DNA of 64,000 nucleotides from Bacteroidia bacterium (GTDB taxonomy: Bacteria; Bacteroidota; Bacteroidia; Flavobacteriales; Flavobacteriaceae): assembly GCA_030430385.1 (NCBI GenBank), contig JAUIFO010000010.1, positions 102,996 through 166,995 on the forward strand. The letters run 5' to 3'. Below, in pieces: positions 55,278 to 63,910 of the stretch. The position numbers and the translations under genes were made by a program. The notes below the pieces were generated by a model that did no database searches, was not told where the DNA came from, and was given only the letters and a program-made list of their open reading frames with translations. Within the stretch, counting starts at the first letter, position 1; each line of letters begins with the position of its first letter.

Positions 55278-55752
55278 ATTCTATACGTTTATAGTTTTCA
55301 GAGTAAATACGGTTGCCATCTTCATCGATTTCAATTTGACTAAACGTATAATCTGTTAGATGTATCTCATAAACAAACTCTTTTCTTTCCTGAATTATTT
55401 TGCTCATCATCTCTGAGCCATAATCTAAGACTTCTGTTAGGGTTTGATTGTCTAAATTATAAGTTCCATAACCAAACCATTCGGTAGAATCTGTTGGAAC
55501 ATCTTTGCTCCACATGACTTTGGTTTTAGTGTAGATCTTAACCTGTCTGTAGCCTTCAGTTGTTGCAAATGAATCGGTTACCACATTGTCTTTGTAGTTA
55601 TAAAACCCGATTAATTCCCAAGCGCCTTCTAAACCGTTAAGTTCTTTGGTTGTTTCAGTTTTTTGTGTTATGTCACTTTTAGTTTCAGTCGTGTTAGAAT
55701 TACAAGATGTCAACAATAAGCACGTTAAAATGATGGCGAATATAGGTTTCAT
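55276..55752 (-). CDS. Predicted lipoprotein, lipocalin-like
   Basis: A protein of 158 residues with a lipoprotein signal (FAIILTCLLLTSC, Cys 17). After a Thr-rich spacer the mature domain begins LNGLEGAWELIGFYNYKD, the W-containing first strand of lipocalin-like domains, and continues as beta strands with KIYTKTKVMWSKDVPTD and GYGTYNLDNQTLTEVLD. It is a single gene between the tRNA unit and divergent trxB. No ligand can be named. It is unlike the lipoprotein at 33386 except in fold. Confidence 0.75.
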   Translation of the reverse strand: MKPIFAIILTCLLLTSCNSNTTETKSDITQKTETTKELNGLEGAWELIGFYNYKDNVVTDSFATTEGYRQVKIYTKTKVMWSKDVPTDSTEWFGYGTYNLDNQTLTEVLDYGSEMMSKIIQERKEFVYEIHLTDYTFSQIEIDEDGNRIYSENYKRIE

Positions 55753-55896
55753 TTTAATAAGAATTTGTGGTTATTTCTATAAGTTACAAAATTTTAATCA
55801 GACCTAAAATTATTAGTCGATGATTTACAATAGAAAGTTGTAATAATTGCATAACTACTGTTAATAACTTATATGTAAGTTTTCTATCAAAAACTC

Positions 55897-55904
55897 TACT
55901 TTTG
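55897..55904 (+). promoter_or_regulatory. -7 element of trxB
   Basis: TACTTTTG matches TAnnTTTG fully, 25 bp before the trxB ATG. Confidence 0.55.
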
Positions 55905-55929
55905 CTTTAGTAAACTTAGAAAAACAATT

Positions 55930-56910
55930 ATGTCAGATACTATAGAACACGTTAAATGCCTTATTATAGGTTCAGGTCCTGCTGGATATACTGCTGCAAT
56001 TTATGCTGCTAGAGCGAATATGAGTCCGGTTTTATATCAAGGAACACAACCTGGAGGTCAATTAACAACAACTAATGATGTGGAAAATTTCCCAGGTTAT
56101 CCTGAAGGCATTACTGGTCCGGAAATGATGATTCAATTACAACAACAAGCACAACGTTTTGGAACAGATGTTCGCGATGGTTGGATTACCAAAGTAGATT
56201 TTTCTGGAGATATTCATAAAGTTTGGGTTAACGATACCAAAGAGATCCTTTGTGATACTGTAATTATATCAACAGGTGCTTCAGCTAAATATTTAGGTTT
56301 AGAATCTGAGCAAAAATATTTGAAACTTGGAGGTGGAGTTTCTGCATGTGCTGTTTGTGATGGCTTCTTTTACAGAAACCAAGAAGTCGTTATTGTAGGT
56401 GCTGGAGATTCAGCTTGTGAAGAAGCACATTATCTTTCTAAATTATGTAAGAAAGTAACAATGCTTGTAAGACGTGACGAATTTAGAGCTTCTAAGATTA
56501 TGCAAGCTAGAGTAGAGAACACCGAGAATATTGATATTCTTTACAATACTGAAACTGATGAAGTTTTAGGAGATGGACAAGTAGTTACTGGAGTTCGCGT
56601 GTTTAATAATAAAACCGATGAAAAGTTTGATATTCCAGCGACAGGATTCTTTGTTGCTATTGGACATAAACCAAACACTGATATTTTTAAGGACTTCCTA
56701 AAACTTGATGAAACGGGTTATATTATTAATGAGCCAGGTTCTGCAAAAACCAATATTGATGGTGTATTTGTGTCAGGTGATGCCGCAGATCATGTTTACA
56801 GACAAGCAATTACTGCTGCAGGAACAGGATGTATGGCTGCCTTAGACGCTGAACGTTACTTAGCGGCAAAAGATTCAACCTTTGAAGTAAGTACGTCTAC
56901 TTATAATTAG
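55930..56910 (+). CDS. trxB: Thioredoxin-disulfide reductase
   Basis: A 326-residue flavoprotein: FAD site LIIGSGPAGYTAAIYAARAN (11-30), redox pair C140-A-V-C143 in VSACAVCDGFFYRN, NADPH site VVIVGAGDSACEEAHYL and the closing block GVFVSGDAADHVYRQAITAA. It moves electrons from NADPH to thioredoxin. It has its own TAnnTTTG promoter and a strong terminator, so it is a single-gene unit. Confidence 0.97.
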   Translation: MSDTIEHVKCLIIGSGPAGYTAAIYAARANMSPVLYQGTQPGGQLTTTNDVENFPGYPEGITGPEMMIQLQQQAQRFGTDVRDGWITKVDFSGDIHKVWVNDTKEILCDTVIISTGASAKYLGLESEQKYLKLGGGVSACAVCDGFFYRNQEVVIVGAGDSACEEAHYLSKLCKKVTMLVRRDEFRASKIMQARVENTENIDILYNTETDEVLGDGQVVTGVRVFNNKTDEKFDIPATGFFVAIGHKPNTDIFKDFLKLDETGYIINEPGSAKTNIDGVFVSGDAADHVYRQAITAAGTGCMAALDAERYLAAKDSTFEVSTSTYN

Positions 56911-56927
56911 AAGAAATTCTTAATCAT

Positions 56928-56963
56928 AAAAAAAGCGCTTAATTTAATTAAGCGCTTTTTTTA
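56928..56963. terminator. Bidirectional intrinsic terminator after trxB
   Basis: AAGCGCTTAA-TTTAA-TTAAGCGCTT, a perfect 10-bp stem flanked by an A-run and a T-run. It ends trxB and, on the other strand, the M2 peptidase gene. Confidence 0.9.
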
Positions 56964-56977
56964 TGACTATTTGTTAT

Positions 56978-58795
56978 CTATAAACTTTCAGGAAGCGTAT
57001 AGTTTCGGTCTTTGTTTTGTGCTTTTAAATAGCCCATTAAAGGTTCAAAATACTCAAGCATTGGTTTAGCACTCATTCCACTACCTACGCTTTCTTTAAG
57101 TAATTCTCTCCAATCATTATTTGCACCAGTTTCAAGCACTCCTTTCAAGAAAGCACCAACCTCTTTACTACCAAAATAGTTTGTAGCGTGTGGATCTTGT
57201 TTCAGGATGTTTTTAGAAATGTGATCATGAAATTGGAACAATAAAATGTACGATACTGCATAATCATAATATTGAGCAGCATCATTATTGATATGTGTTT
57301 TAGAAGCAGCATCACAATAGGTTTCGTCTCTTTCAGAAGGAGGTACCATACCTTGATACTTCTTAGCTAATTCCCACCATTTTTTATTGAATTCATCTTT
57401 AGGTAGATTTTCAGCATATAACGCATTTTCAAATTCTGTCATCACACCAGCAGAGAATGGTAAAAACACAATATTGCTCAATGCTTCTTTTAATAAGTTT
57501 TGTGTTTCGTCAATCTTAGCATCTGGATCAACCAATCCTTTTCCAGCTAAAAATGGCTTTTGCATTGCAGCAAAACCAAGTAAACTACCAATAGCTTCAT
57601 GGTAACCACGATTTGCACCTTCTCTAAGTAAAGGTGGGACATTCGGGTTTGTGTAAGCCTGATAGTAATAAATATGTCCTAATTCGTGGTGAATGGTTTC
57701 GTAGTAATCGGCATTTGGTTCAACACTCATTAAACAACGTAAGTCATTTTCTAAGTCCATGTGCCAAGCAGAAGCATGATTATTTTTCTTATAAGGTGCA
57801 TCAGCTGGAAGCGGATACATACTAGATTTTTCGTAAAAACTCTTCGGAAGGGCATCAAAGCCAATACTCTTGTAAAAGTTTTCACCTTCTTTTACAATCC
57901 ATGCTGGATCTTTATCGGCAAGAACACCATCAATATCTAAACCTTCAACACTTACTAACGAACTCCAATCTTGTCCCCAACGATTAGGTAGCCAATGCGC
58001 AGGTAAATACTCAGGAACTTCAGCATTGTATTTTTTTGCTAATTCGTAACGTGCCCAAGTGTGTAACTCTCTGTATAAAGGCCATACTTCTTTAACCATT
58101 TTCTTCATCTCATCCATCATTTCTTGACGAGACATGCCATAACTTGATACTTGGTACGAAAAATAATCATCGTAACCTAAGGCGCTAACCGTTTCATTGC
58201 GTAAGCGACGTAAATTCTCTAAGCCATCTTTAAGACCTTTACCTACATCTTTAGAAGCTTCCCAGTTTGCTAAACGCTCTGCTTCGTTATTAGATTCTCT
58301 TAAAACTTTATCAATATCTCCTGTAGTTACAGAAGTTCCATTAACCTGAAAATCGAATCCAAAAAGGGCTTCGTTTTGAGCATTTTCAGCAGCAATTCGT
58401 TCTTTTACCAAATCTGAAACGATTTCAGGGTTATTGGCAGCAGCATAAAGAATACCATCCAGTTGTCTCACTTGAACGATGTCTAAGTCGGCTTTATGTT
58501 CAAGAAACTGTTTTGTTTTTTCGATTACTTCAGTACTTCCAGTAAACTTAGCAAATGCTTCGTTTGCCATTTGTACTTTATGAGCATTAGTCGTGTCACC
58601 AGCAACTATTTTTGTGTTGGCATCCCATTCAGCAAGGGCAGACGCGTAATATAATTTGGTGTATTCATTGGTGTATTCATCTAAAAAAGCTTGAACATCT
58701 TCTTTTGAAACCGTTGCAGCTTCTTTCTTTTCTGAGTCTTTCTTACATGCCAGAACTGAAAACAGAACTGCCACTAATAAGATTGTTTTTTTCAT
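56978..58795 (-). CDS. M2-family metallopeptidase (angiotensin-converting-enzyme-like), lipoprotein
   Basis: A 605-residue zinc peptidase with a lipoprotein signal (LLVAVLFSVLAC, Cys 17). The zinc site is HHELGH at 369-374 (H370, E371, H374), in YETIHHELGHIYYYQAY. ANRGYHEAIGSLLGFAAM gives the third ligand Glu, as in ACE. QSWRELLKESVGSG-like blocks near the end fit family M2. It would sit in the envelope and act as a dipeptidyl-carboxypeptidase on peptides. It shares a terminator with trxB and lies 29 bp after a GIN-domain gene on the same strand. Confidence 0.9.
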   Translation of the reverse strand: MKKTILLVAVLFSVLACKKDSEKKEAATVSKEDVQAFLDEYTNEYTKLYYASALAEWDANTKIVAGDTTNAHKVQMANEAFAKFTGSTEVIEKTKQFLEHKADLDIVQVRQLDGILYAAANNPEIVSDLVKERIAAENAQNEALFGFDFQVNGTSVTTGDIDKVLRESNNEAERLANWEASKDVGKGLKDGLENLRRLRNETVSALGYDDYFSYQVSSYGMSRQEMMDEMKKMVKEVWPLYRELHTWARYELAKKYNAEVPEYLPAHWLPNRWGQDWSSLVSVEGLDIDGVLADKDPAWIVKEGENFYKSIGFDALPKSFYEKSSMYPLPADAPYKKNNHASAWHMDLENDLRCLMSVEPNADYYETIHHELGHIYYYQAYTNPNVPPLLREGANRGYHEAIGSLLGFAAMQKPFLAGKGLVDPDAKIDETQNLLKEALSNIVFLPFSAGVMTEFENALYAENLPKDEFNKKWWELAKKYQGMVPPSERDETYCDAASKTHINNDAAQYYDYAVSYILLFQFHDHISKNILKQDPHATNYFGSKEVGAFLKGVLETGANNDWRELLKESVGSGMSAKPMLEYFEPLMGYLKAQNKDRNYTLPESL

Positions 58796-58824
58796 TTGAG
58801 TTTGGATTTATTTAGTTTGATTAA

Positions 58825-59661
58825 TTATTTTTCCTTCTTCTGAAGCTTGGCAGAATCAACAAAACGATCAAGTGATATTTGCGGATTCCCAAAAAGATAC
58901 ACTTCACTTGTTCCTGAAATAGAAAGTTTAAGCGATTCCGTAACCTCTAAGTAAGCATCACTACCAAATTCGTTAATAGAAGTACAGGTTTTAGCTGTAA
59001 AGTTTTTTCCATTAAACCGAGAATTATTATCTGTGTTTAGCATTAAGCTATCGGTTGTGCCTTCAATATCGGCATTAGCTCGTTGGTAAAGATCAACTTC
59101 TGTAGTTTTAGAGTTAATTAAAGCATCAAGTTTTCCGTTATCACTTATTTCAATTTTAGATGTGTTTGCTGTAACGTTGAGCTTAACTTTAGATTTATCA
59201 ATGCAAGAAAAAGTAAATGCATTTGTTTTGATATTCAAATAAGCACGAGATGAACCAGTGGCTTTAATTGTTGTATTATCCAGTTCTAAAGAGGTTAGGG
59301 AGCGGATTTCGCCATTGTCTCTAACTTCAATAGTTGAGAACCCTTTGTTGTAGTTCACTTTAATATTCATTTTTTTGCTAGATCTAATGTCTTTAATTGT
59401 TTTAAACGAAAGGACACTATCTACAACTTCAAAAACGATATATTCGTGAAGGTTATCGTCGGTTTCAATTTCAACTGAAGGTCTGCTGTTGTAAAATAAT
59501 TCAACTTCAAAGTCTTCTCCTACTATTATAGTATTAAAAGCATCAACGTAGGTTTGTTTGATGGTAACATTCCGATCTCCTTTAATTTTATCAGAATCTT
59601 GTGAAAACCCAATTAAACTGAATGCTAACGCAAAGAGTAGGAATAAGGTATTGTTTTTCAT
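58825..59661 (-). CDS. Head-GIN/DUF2807 secreted protein (first)
   Basis: A 278-residue protein with a signal peptide (MKNNTLFLLFALAFSLIGFS). The block FNTIIVGEDFEVELFYNSRP is the usual start of the head-GIN (DUF2807) domain, which is a beta-solenoid in known structures. The rest alternates short strands with polar turns (LDNTTIKATGSSRAYLNIKT). The family has no known enzymatic role; it is thought to be adhesive or structural. It lies between an M2 peptidase and a terminator at 59698-59735, separate from the second GIN gene. Confidence 0.78.
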   Translation of the reverse strand: MKNNTLFLLFALAFSLIGFSQDSDKIKGDRNVTIKQTYVDAFNTIIVGEDFEVELFYNSRPSVEIETDDNLHEYIVFEVVDSVLSFKTIKDIRSSKKMNIKVNYNKGFSTIEVRDNGEIRSLTSLELDNTTIKATGSSRAYLNIKTNAFTFSCIDKSKVKLNVTANTSKIEISDNGKLDALINSKTTEVDLYQRANADIEGTTDSLMLNTDNNSRFNGKNFTAKTCTSINEFGSDAYLEVTESLKLSISGTSEVYLFGNPQISLDRFVDSAKLQKKEK

Positions 59662-59697
59662 TGTTGTTAATTATGTATTAGAACAAATATAAAACAA

Positions 59698-59735
59698 AAA
59701 CCATCCCAAACTCGAAATTGAGTCTGAAATGGTTT
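59698..59735. terminator. Terminator after the second GIN gene
   Basis: AAACCAT (59698-59704) pairs with ATGGTTT (59729-59735), with an inner ACTC/GAGT pair. On the minus strand the stem is followed by a T-rich run, so it should end the PadR-PspC-GIN unit. Confidence 0.6.
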
Positions 59736-59788
59736 AAAAAACAAGTTGGTTAGATGGTTATTGGTTGATTATCTTATTGGTTGTTTAG

Positions 59789-60505
59789 TTATTGTTTTCG
59801 AATATCTCCTGAAGGTCCGCCACTTTTTTTAACAATTTCTGGATCTCCGTAATATTTTACATCGCCTCCACTATTTGCGCTAGCAGTAAGTTCTTTAGAA
59901 GTATTTACAGTAACATCTGAGCCGCTATTGGCACTGGCTATTGTAGAGACAGCTTTTAAATTTCCTGCTTTAATATCACTGCCACTACCAGCTTCTGCAC
60001 GTAGTGTGTTTGTTGAACCCGAGAGCTTAATGTCACTTCCGCTGGAAGCTTCGCATATAATAGCTTCGGCTTCAATATCTAGTTCTACATCACTACCACT
60101 TGAAGTCTCTATGCTGAGGTTGTTAACAGTTATAGGACTTGTAGAGGTAAGATCACTGCCACTTGATGTTTCGATACGCTCTAAATCTTTAAAGGTTACC
60201 ATGATCTTTTTTGAAGACGCATGGCTAATGTTTTCTTTAGCGTAAATACTAAGCACACCATCTTCAATTTCTGTAACGATAATGTCCTGTAAATTTTCGT
60301 CTGCTTGTACTTTAATCTCTTCAGAAACACCTTGTGTGATATACACATCAAGACCTCTACTTGCTTCTATAGTATTGAAGGTAGCATTGACGCTTCTTTC
60401 AGTTGTTGTGACATTACCATTGCCTTTAACACCAAAGTCAAATTGGCAGGATACAAGCATCATACTTACGAGTATGTATACAATTACTTTTGTTAATGTT
60501 GTCAT
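59789..60505 (-). CDS. Head-GIN/DUF2807 lipoprotein with periodic SGSD motif
   Basis: A 238-residue protein with a lipoprotein signal (VSMMLVSC, Cys 20). After a GIN start (ATFNTIEASRGLDVYITQGV) the second half repeats S-G-S-D: the Asp residues lie at 118, 139, 158, 177, 197 and 215 (last one SGGD), a spacing of 18-21 residues. That is one turn of a beta-solenoid with an Asp on the same face each turn. No function is known. It is the last gene after PadR, PspC and the NTF2-like gene. Confidence 0.82.
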   Translation of the reverse strand: MTTLTKVIVYILVSMMLVSCQFDFGVKGNGNVTTTERSVNATFNTIEASRGLDVYITQGVSEEIKVQADENLQDIIVTEIEDGVLSIYAKENISHASSKKIMVTFKDLERIETSSGSDLTSTSPITVNNLSIETSSGSDVELDIEAEAIICEASSGSDIKLSGSTNTLRAEAGSGSDIKAGNLKAVSTIASANSGSDVTVNTSKELTASANSGGDVKYYGDPEIVKKSGGPSGDIRKQ

Positions 60506-60522
60506 GATTGATTGTTTTTTAT

Positions 60523-61047
60523 TTATGTTTTTGATTGATTTTTATGATCGTAACTAATGACCCTTTTTAATTTCCATTCTTTGTTTTCTAAAATCCATAA
60601 ATGTGAAAATTTAGCGATGCTTCCAGCAACCTCTTCACTATTAGTGGTTTCAAAGAACTTGTGAGTTCCTATTTGTAATGCGCCATATAGTTTTCCGTTA
60701 TTCTTGAGAGGAAAAGTTTTTAAACTATTAAGGACTAATTCTCTGCGAGATTTAGTTTGATTGTCAGGATTGCAAATGCCATTTTTCATAATCGCTATGA
60801 ACTCGCTCTTAGATTCTGTTATGCCTGAAGTATCATGATAAAATTCAAAATCTTCAGAAAGCAGATCTTCTAAATAGTTGCTTTCGCAATAATTAAAGGC
60901 TCTATCAAATAGTAAGCTATCTTTAGCTTTTAATTCGTGATAAATCTCTGTATCAGAATAATGCTGAGCATTCAAATTAAGAATACCAATTAGAAAAATT
61001 AAGATGCACAATACAGGCTGTTTCATTAGTGTTGATTGATAGTTCAA
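60523..61047 (-). CDS. NTF2-like (DUF4440-type) secreted protein
   Basis: A 174-residue protein with a signal peptide (MKQPVLCILIFLIGILNLNA, from the second Met at residue 8; the first Met is less suited). The fold is SNTF2-like: FDRAFNYCESNYLEDLLSED, then FEFYHDTSGITESKSEFIA, and a final WKLKRVISYDHKNQ strand. Such domains often bind small ligands or act as isomerases; DUF4440 has no fixed role. It is between the PspC gene and a GIN gene with gaps of 67 and 17 bp, likely one transcript. Confidence 0.75.
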   Translation of the reverse strand: MNYQSTLMKQPVLCILIFLIGILNLNAQHYSDTEIYHELKAKDSLLFDRAFNYCESNYLEDLLSEDFEFYHDTSGITESKSEFIAIMKNGICNPDNQTKSRRELVLNSLKTFPLKNNGKLYGALQIGTHKFFETTNSEEVAGSIAKFSHLWILENKEWKLKRVISYDHKNQSKT

Positions 61048-61114
61048 ATATCTCAGTTTAAAGCATTTCTTGAAAACAGAAGTGTCTCAACTGTAGATTT
61101 TTAGTACTGAATTG

Positions 61115-62890
61115 TTAATTATCATCTGAAGTGATCTCAATTCCGTCTTCGCCAATATTAATATTGACAGTTTCAGATTCTGAATTGATACCATCTTCAT
61201 CTATTTTTAATCTGTTTTTATCAGTTTTAATTTCAATGCCATCATCATTAATCTTAATACCATTGCCGTTATCATTGATATCGACTTTCACTTTAAATTC
61301 TTCATCCTCTGGGCAATCCAAACAGGTAACACCATTGGTTGTAATTCGTAAGTGGTAGCCTTCCATACCATTCTCTAAGATATCATTGTAATAACTGTAG
61401 TTTCTATGATAAGAATAGGTGTTGTCATTGGCATTTAAAATGGTACCTTCTGGTAAGTATAAGGTAACTTCAACTTCCTGATCTCTAAACTTGTTATTGA
61501 AAGCTGTGGTTAAAAAGCCATTTAATTCCAAATGATTATCTGAAAAACTGTAACTGTAGTTTATGGCTTGTGCACGTTTTTTAGCTTCTTTATAACTGCT
61601 GCCTTCAGCATTTTTTTCAATACTTAAATAGGCTAATGAATCTTTAGTAGATTTTACAATGAGTCTTATGTTTCTATTGTAAATAAGCTTATTATCATCT
61701 TGATCATAAATAGGTTTAAAAGCGCTATGTGTTCTTTCGTATTGTTTGCTGTACATCGAATTGTTATACATCGACAAAACCAATGTATCATTAGCTCTAA
61801 TGTTGATTTGTGCCTTTTCTACAACCGAAGCGTCAAAAGCATGCTCACTCGCTTCTCTTAGTCCGACAATAGCAAAACCTACCAACGACATTAACCAAAG
61901 TCCGAGTAAAGTGAACTTAGCTACGTTTCCTATAGATTTTAGGTTTCTAATAAGAATCTTCAATCCAAGATAGAAAAGGAAGAAAAACGGGACACCAACA
62001 GCAAAAAGCATTAATAGCGCAATGATCCACACAGGTGTATTCGCAGAATTTGCCGCTTCTAATAGATCAAATCCAGGAAAGTGAATGATATCAACGGCAC
62101 CTAGACTTAAACATAAAATTAGTAATGAAATAAGTGTTGCTGCTCCAACTATAATTAAGATGATTCCAATAAACTTAGCAAAGACCTTGAAAAAGAACAT
62201 AAAAATGTCACCAATAGCATCAAAAAAACTCTTTGATGACGATTTTATTTTTTGTCCTTGTTTGGGTAGATCTACATGTTGTACTGTGTCAGAAACGGTT
62301 TGGGTTACACTGTCAAATCCGTCTTTAATTTTTTTTTCGATGTTACTAATATTGACAGGCTCACCAGTCATGGTTAGTTTCTCTGAAGTGGTTTGCGCTT
62401 CAGGAACTAATATCCATAATAGGATGTACAATAAAACACCAGTACCTCCACCTATAACTAGTAAGATCCAAATAAGACGAATCCAAAGCGCATCAATTCC
62501 GAAATAATGACCTAAACCTGCCGATACACCACCAATATAAGAGTTGTCTGTGTCGCGATATAACTTTTTTGAAGGTTTTGATTTTGCTCTATAGGTTTGT
62601 TTTGGTTCGTCTTCAAATATCTCATCATCAACCAAATAATCTTCTGGTTGTCCCATAATGGCAATGATTTCATCAACTTCTTTAATACGAACAACTTGTT
62701 TGTCATTTGCAACGCGTTCGTTAAAGAGTTCTGCAATTCTTGCTTCTATATCTGAAATGATTTCAGATTGACCTTGAGAGTCTGTAAATGAACGTTTTAT
62801 AGCCTCAAGATAGCGCTGTAATTTTAAGTATGCATCTTCATCAATATGAAAAAATATACCTGCTAAATTTATGTTGACTGTTTTATTCAT
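61115..62890 (-). CDS. PspC-domain membrane protein with periodic acidic C-terminus
   Basis: A 591-residue protein. Residues 1-90 form a helical cytoplasmic domain (SEIISDIEARIAELFNERVA, MGQPEDYLVDDE). The PspC domain is at about 108-165 (YIGGVSAGLGHYFGIDALWI). More membrane segments lie in the middle (about 225-350), and a large outer part follows. The end has D-G-I at 550, 566 and 582, exactly 16 residues apart (for example NDDGIEI, DEDGINS, GEDGIEI). PspC senses envelope stress in other bacteria. It overlaps PadR by 1 bp. Confidence 0.85.
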   Translation of the reverse strand: MNKTVNINLAGIFFHIDEDAYLKLQRYLEAIKRSFTDSQGQSEIISDIEARIAELFNERVANDKQVVRIKEVDEIIAIMGQPEDYLVDDEIFEDEPKQTYRAKSKPSKKLYRDTDNSYIGGVSAGLGHYFGIDALWIRLIWILLVIGGGTGVLLYILLWILVPEAQTTSEKLTMTGEPVNISNIEKKIKDGFDSVTQTVSDTVQHVDLPKQGQKIKSSSKSFFDAIGDIFMFFFKVFAKFIGIILIIVGAATLISLLILCLSLGAVDIIHFPGFDLLEAANSANTPVWIIALLMLFAVGVPFFFLFYLGLKILIRNLKSIGNVAKFTLLGLWLMSLVGFAIVGLREASEHAFDASVVEKAQINIRANDTLVLSMYNNSMYSKQYERTHSAFKPIYDQDDNKLIYNRNIRLIVKSTKDSLAYLSIEKNAEGSSYKEAKKRAQAINYSYSFSDNHLELNGFLTTAFNNKFRDQEVEVTLYLPEGTILNANDNTYSYHRNYSYYNDILENGMEGYHLRITTNGVTCLDCPEDEEFKVKVDINDNGNGIKINDDGIEIKTDKNRLKIDEDGINSESETVNINIGEDGIEITSDDN

Positions 62891-63228
62891 TATTTTTTTG
62901 TTTTTTGGCTTGTTACTAGGTTAACTGCATTTTGTAATTCGTCCCAGGTACTGTTCAATTCTTTTAGGAACAACTGACCCGTTTCTGTGAGACCATAATA
63001 TTTTCGTGGTGGTCCAGAGGTGGATTCTTCCCAACGATAGTTGAGCAATCCAGCATTTTTAAGTCTTGTAAGTAAAGGATAAATGGTGCCTTCAACCACA
63101 AGCATTTTTGCGTTTTTAAGCGTGTCTAAAATTTCTGCAACATATGCATCATCGTCTTTTAAGACAGACAGTATGCAGTATTCTAAGACACCTTTTCGCA
63201 TTTGTGCTTTTGTGTTTTCTATCTTCAT
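62890..63228 (-). CDS. PadR-family transcriptional regulator
   Basis: A 112-residue winged-helix protein: MRKGVLEYCILSVLKDDDAY, then VEGTIYPLLTRLKNAGLLNY (recognition helix and wing start) and SGPPRKYYGLTETGQLFLKE. PadR proteins often sit next to the genes they repress and react to membrane or small-molecule cues. Here the stop overlaps the PspC start, so it probably controls its own operon. No operator palindrome stands out just upstream, but a tetranucleotide repeat lies 70 bp away (63299-63316). Confidence 0.92.
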   Translation of the reverse strand: MKIENTKAQMRKGVLEYCILSVLKDDDAYVAEILDTLKNAKMLVVEGTIYPLLTRLKNAGLLNYRWEESTSGPPRKYYGLTETGQLFLKELNSTWDELQNAVNLVTSQKTKK

Positions 63229-63298
63229 ACTTTAGTGAGATTTAATTTTGAAAAACTGTTCATTTTTTGATATGCTTCCTAAGCTAGTGCTCAGGAAA

Positions 63299-63316
63299 TT
63301 TGATTGATTGATTGAT
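63299..63316. repeat. TTGA tetranucleotide repeat upstream of padR
   Basis: TTGATTGATTGATTGATG, four units of TTGA, 71-88 bp upstream of the padR ATG. Such a short run can be unstable but is close to what chance gives. Confidence 0.6.
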
Positions 63317-63375
63317 GTTATCTATTTGGGCGTTTCCTTTTATAGCTTCAATTGCTATTTCAGCTTCAAAAGGTC

Positions 63376-63420
63376 GGGCTTTCCGCGTTACATGGTAACT
63401 TGCTTCAATCCCTAACGCGT
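63376..63420. repeat. Candidate REP-like element between padR and the DUF4870 gene
   Basis: CGCGTTA (63384-63390) and TAACGCG (63413-63419) form an inverted repeat enclosing a second one, GTTAC-ATG-GTAAC. The flanks GGGCTTTCCGCG and TTCAATCCCTAACGC look like a palindromic intergenic repeat common in flavobacterial genomes; that is from memory. The stretch is more GC-rich than its surroundings. Confidence 0.5.
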
Positions 63421-63427
63421 GTCTTTA

Positions 63428-63874
63428 TTACTTTAAAAAATTAATAGTTAACGGATAATGATATATTTCGCCATCTCTAGCTTTTAAACTAGCCGTTACA
63501 ATACATACCAACTCCAGAATAAATCCTAAGACAGCTATGAAACCTAATCCACCACCAATATAGAGTAGAGGCGAAGGTTCAGAAACATTGATGTGTACAC
63601 CATCAAAAAGATCTATATCTATAAAGTTAAATCCGTCAAACACGTTAAATAGAAAAAACGGAACAGAGATCATTCCTAAGACAAGTGCATACAATAAGAT
63701 GCTCATCTGAAAATTGATGGCTTGCTTTCCATGGGTATCTACAAATTCTGATTTCTCCTTGTTTGCAATCCATAATATGATTGGACCAATAAAGTTTCCA
63801 AACGGAATTAAAAACCTACTAAAGGTTGATAAATGAATGAATGTTGCAATGTTTTTATGGTGGTTATTTAACAT
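63428..63874 (-). CDS. DUF4870-domain membrane protein
   Basis: A 148-residue protein with three or four hydrophobic segments. FIHLSTFSRFLIPFGNFIGP and EFVDTHGKQAINFQMSILLY are the marks of DUF4870 (often annotated 'Tic20-like'). SLKARDGEIYHYPLTINFLK closes it. Proteins of this kind are common beside PspC/PadR genes; their function is unknown. It has its own promoter (63903-63910) and is separated from padR by 199 bp, which hold the repeats noted. Confidence 0.82.
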   Translation of the reverse strand: MLNNHHKNIATFIHLSTFSRFLIPFGNFIGPIILWIANKEKSEFVDTHGKQAINFQMSILLYALVLGMISVPFFLFNVFDGFNFIDIDLFDGVHINVSEPSPLLYIGGGLGFIAVLGFILELVCIVTASLKARDGEIYHYPLTINFLK

Positions 63875-63902
63875 GATGATAAAACATATAGTAATTTCTT
63901 AT

Positions 63903-63910
63903 ACAAATAT
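63903..63910 (-). promoter_or_regulatory. -7 element of the DUF4870 gene
   Basis: Read on the minus strand, TATATTTG matches TAnnTTTG fully, 29 bp before the ATG at 63874. The rest of the window end (to 64000) holds no gene I can see. Confidence 0.55.

Noticed and set aside
59850..60170. Repeated DNA in the GIN gene as a CRISPR-like or tandem array
   Set aside because: The repeat is at the protein level with varied codons and 18-21 residue spacing; it is coding.
59928..60557. Plus-strand frames antisense to the GIN gene
   Set aside because: They arise from the repeated SGSD codons read backwards, which avoid stops.
62085..62507. 140-codon open frame on the plus strand inside the PspC gene
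   Set aside because: It is antisense to an evident PspC protein; composition is that of a shadow frame.
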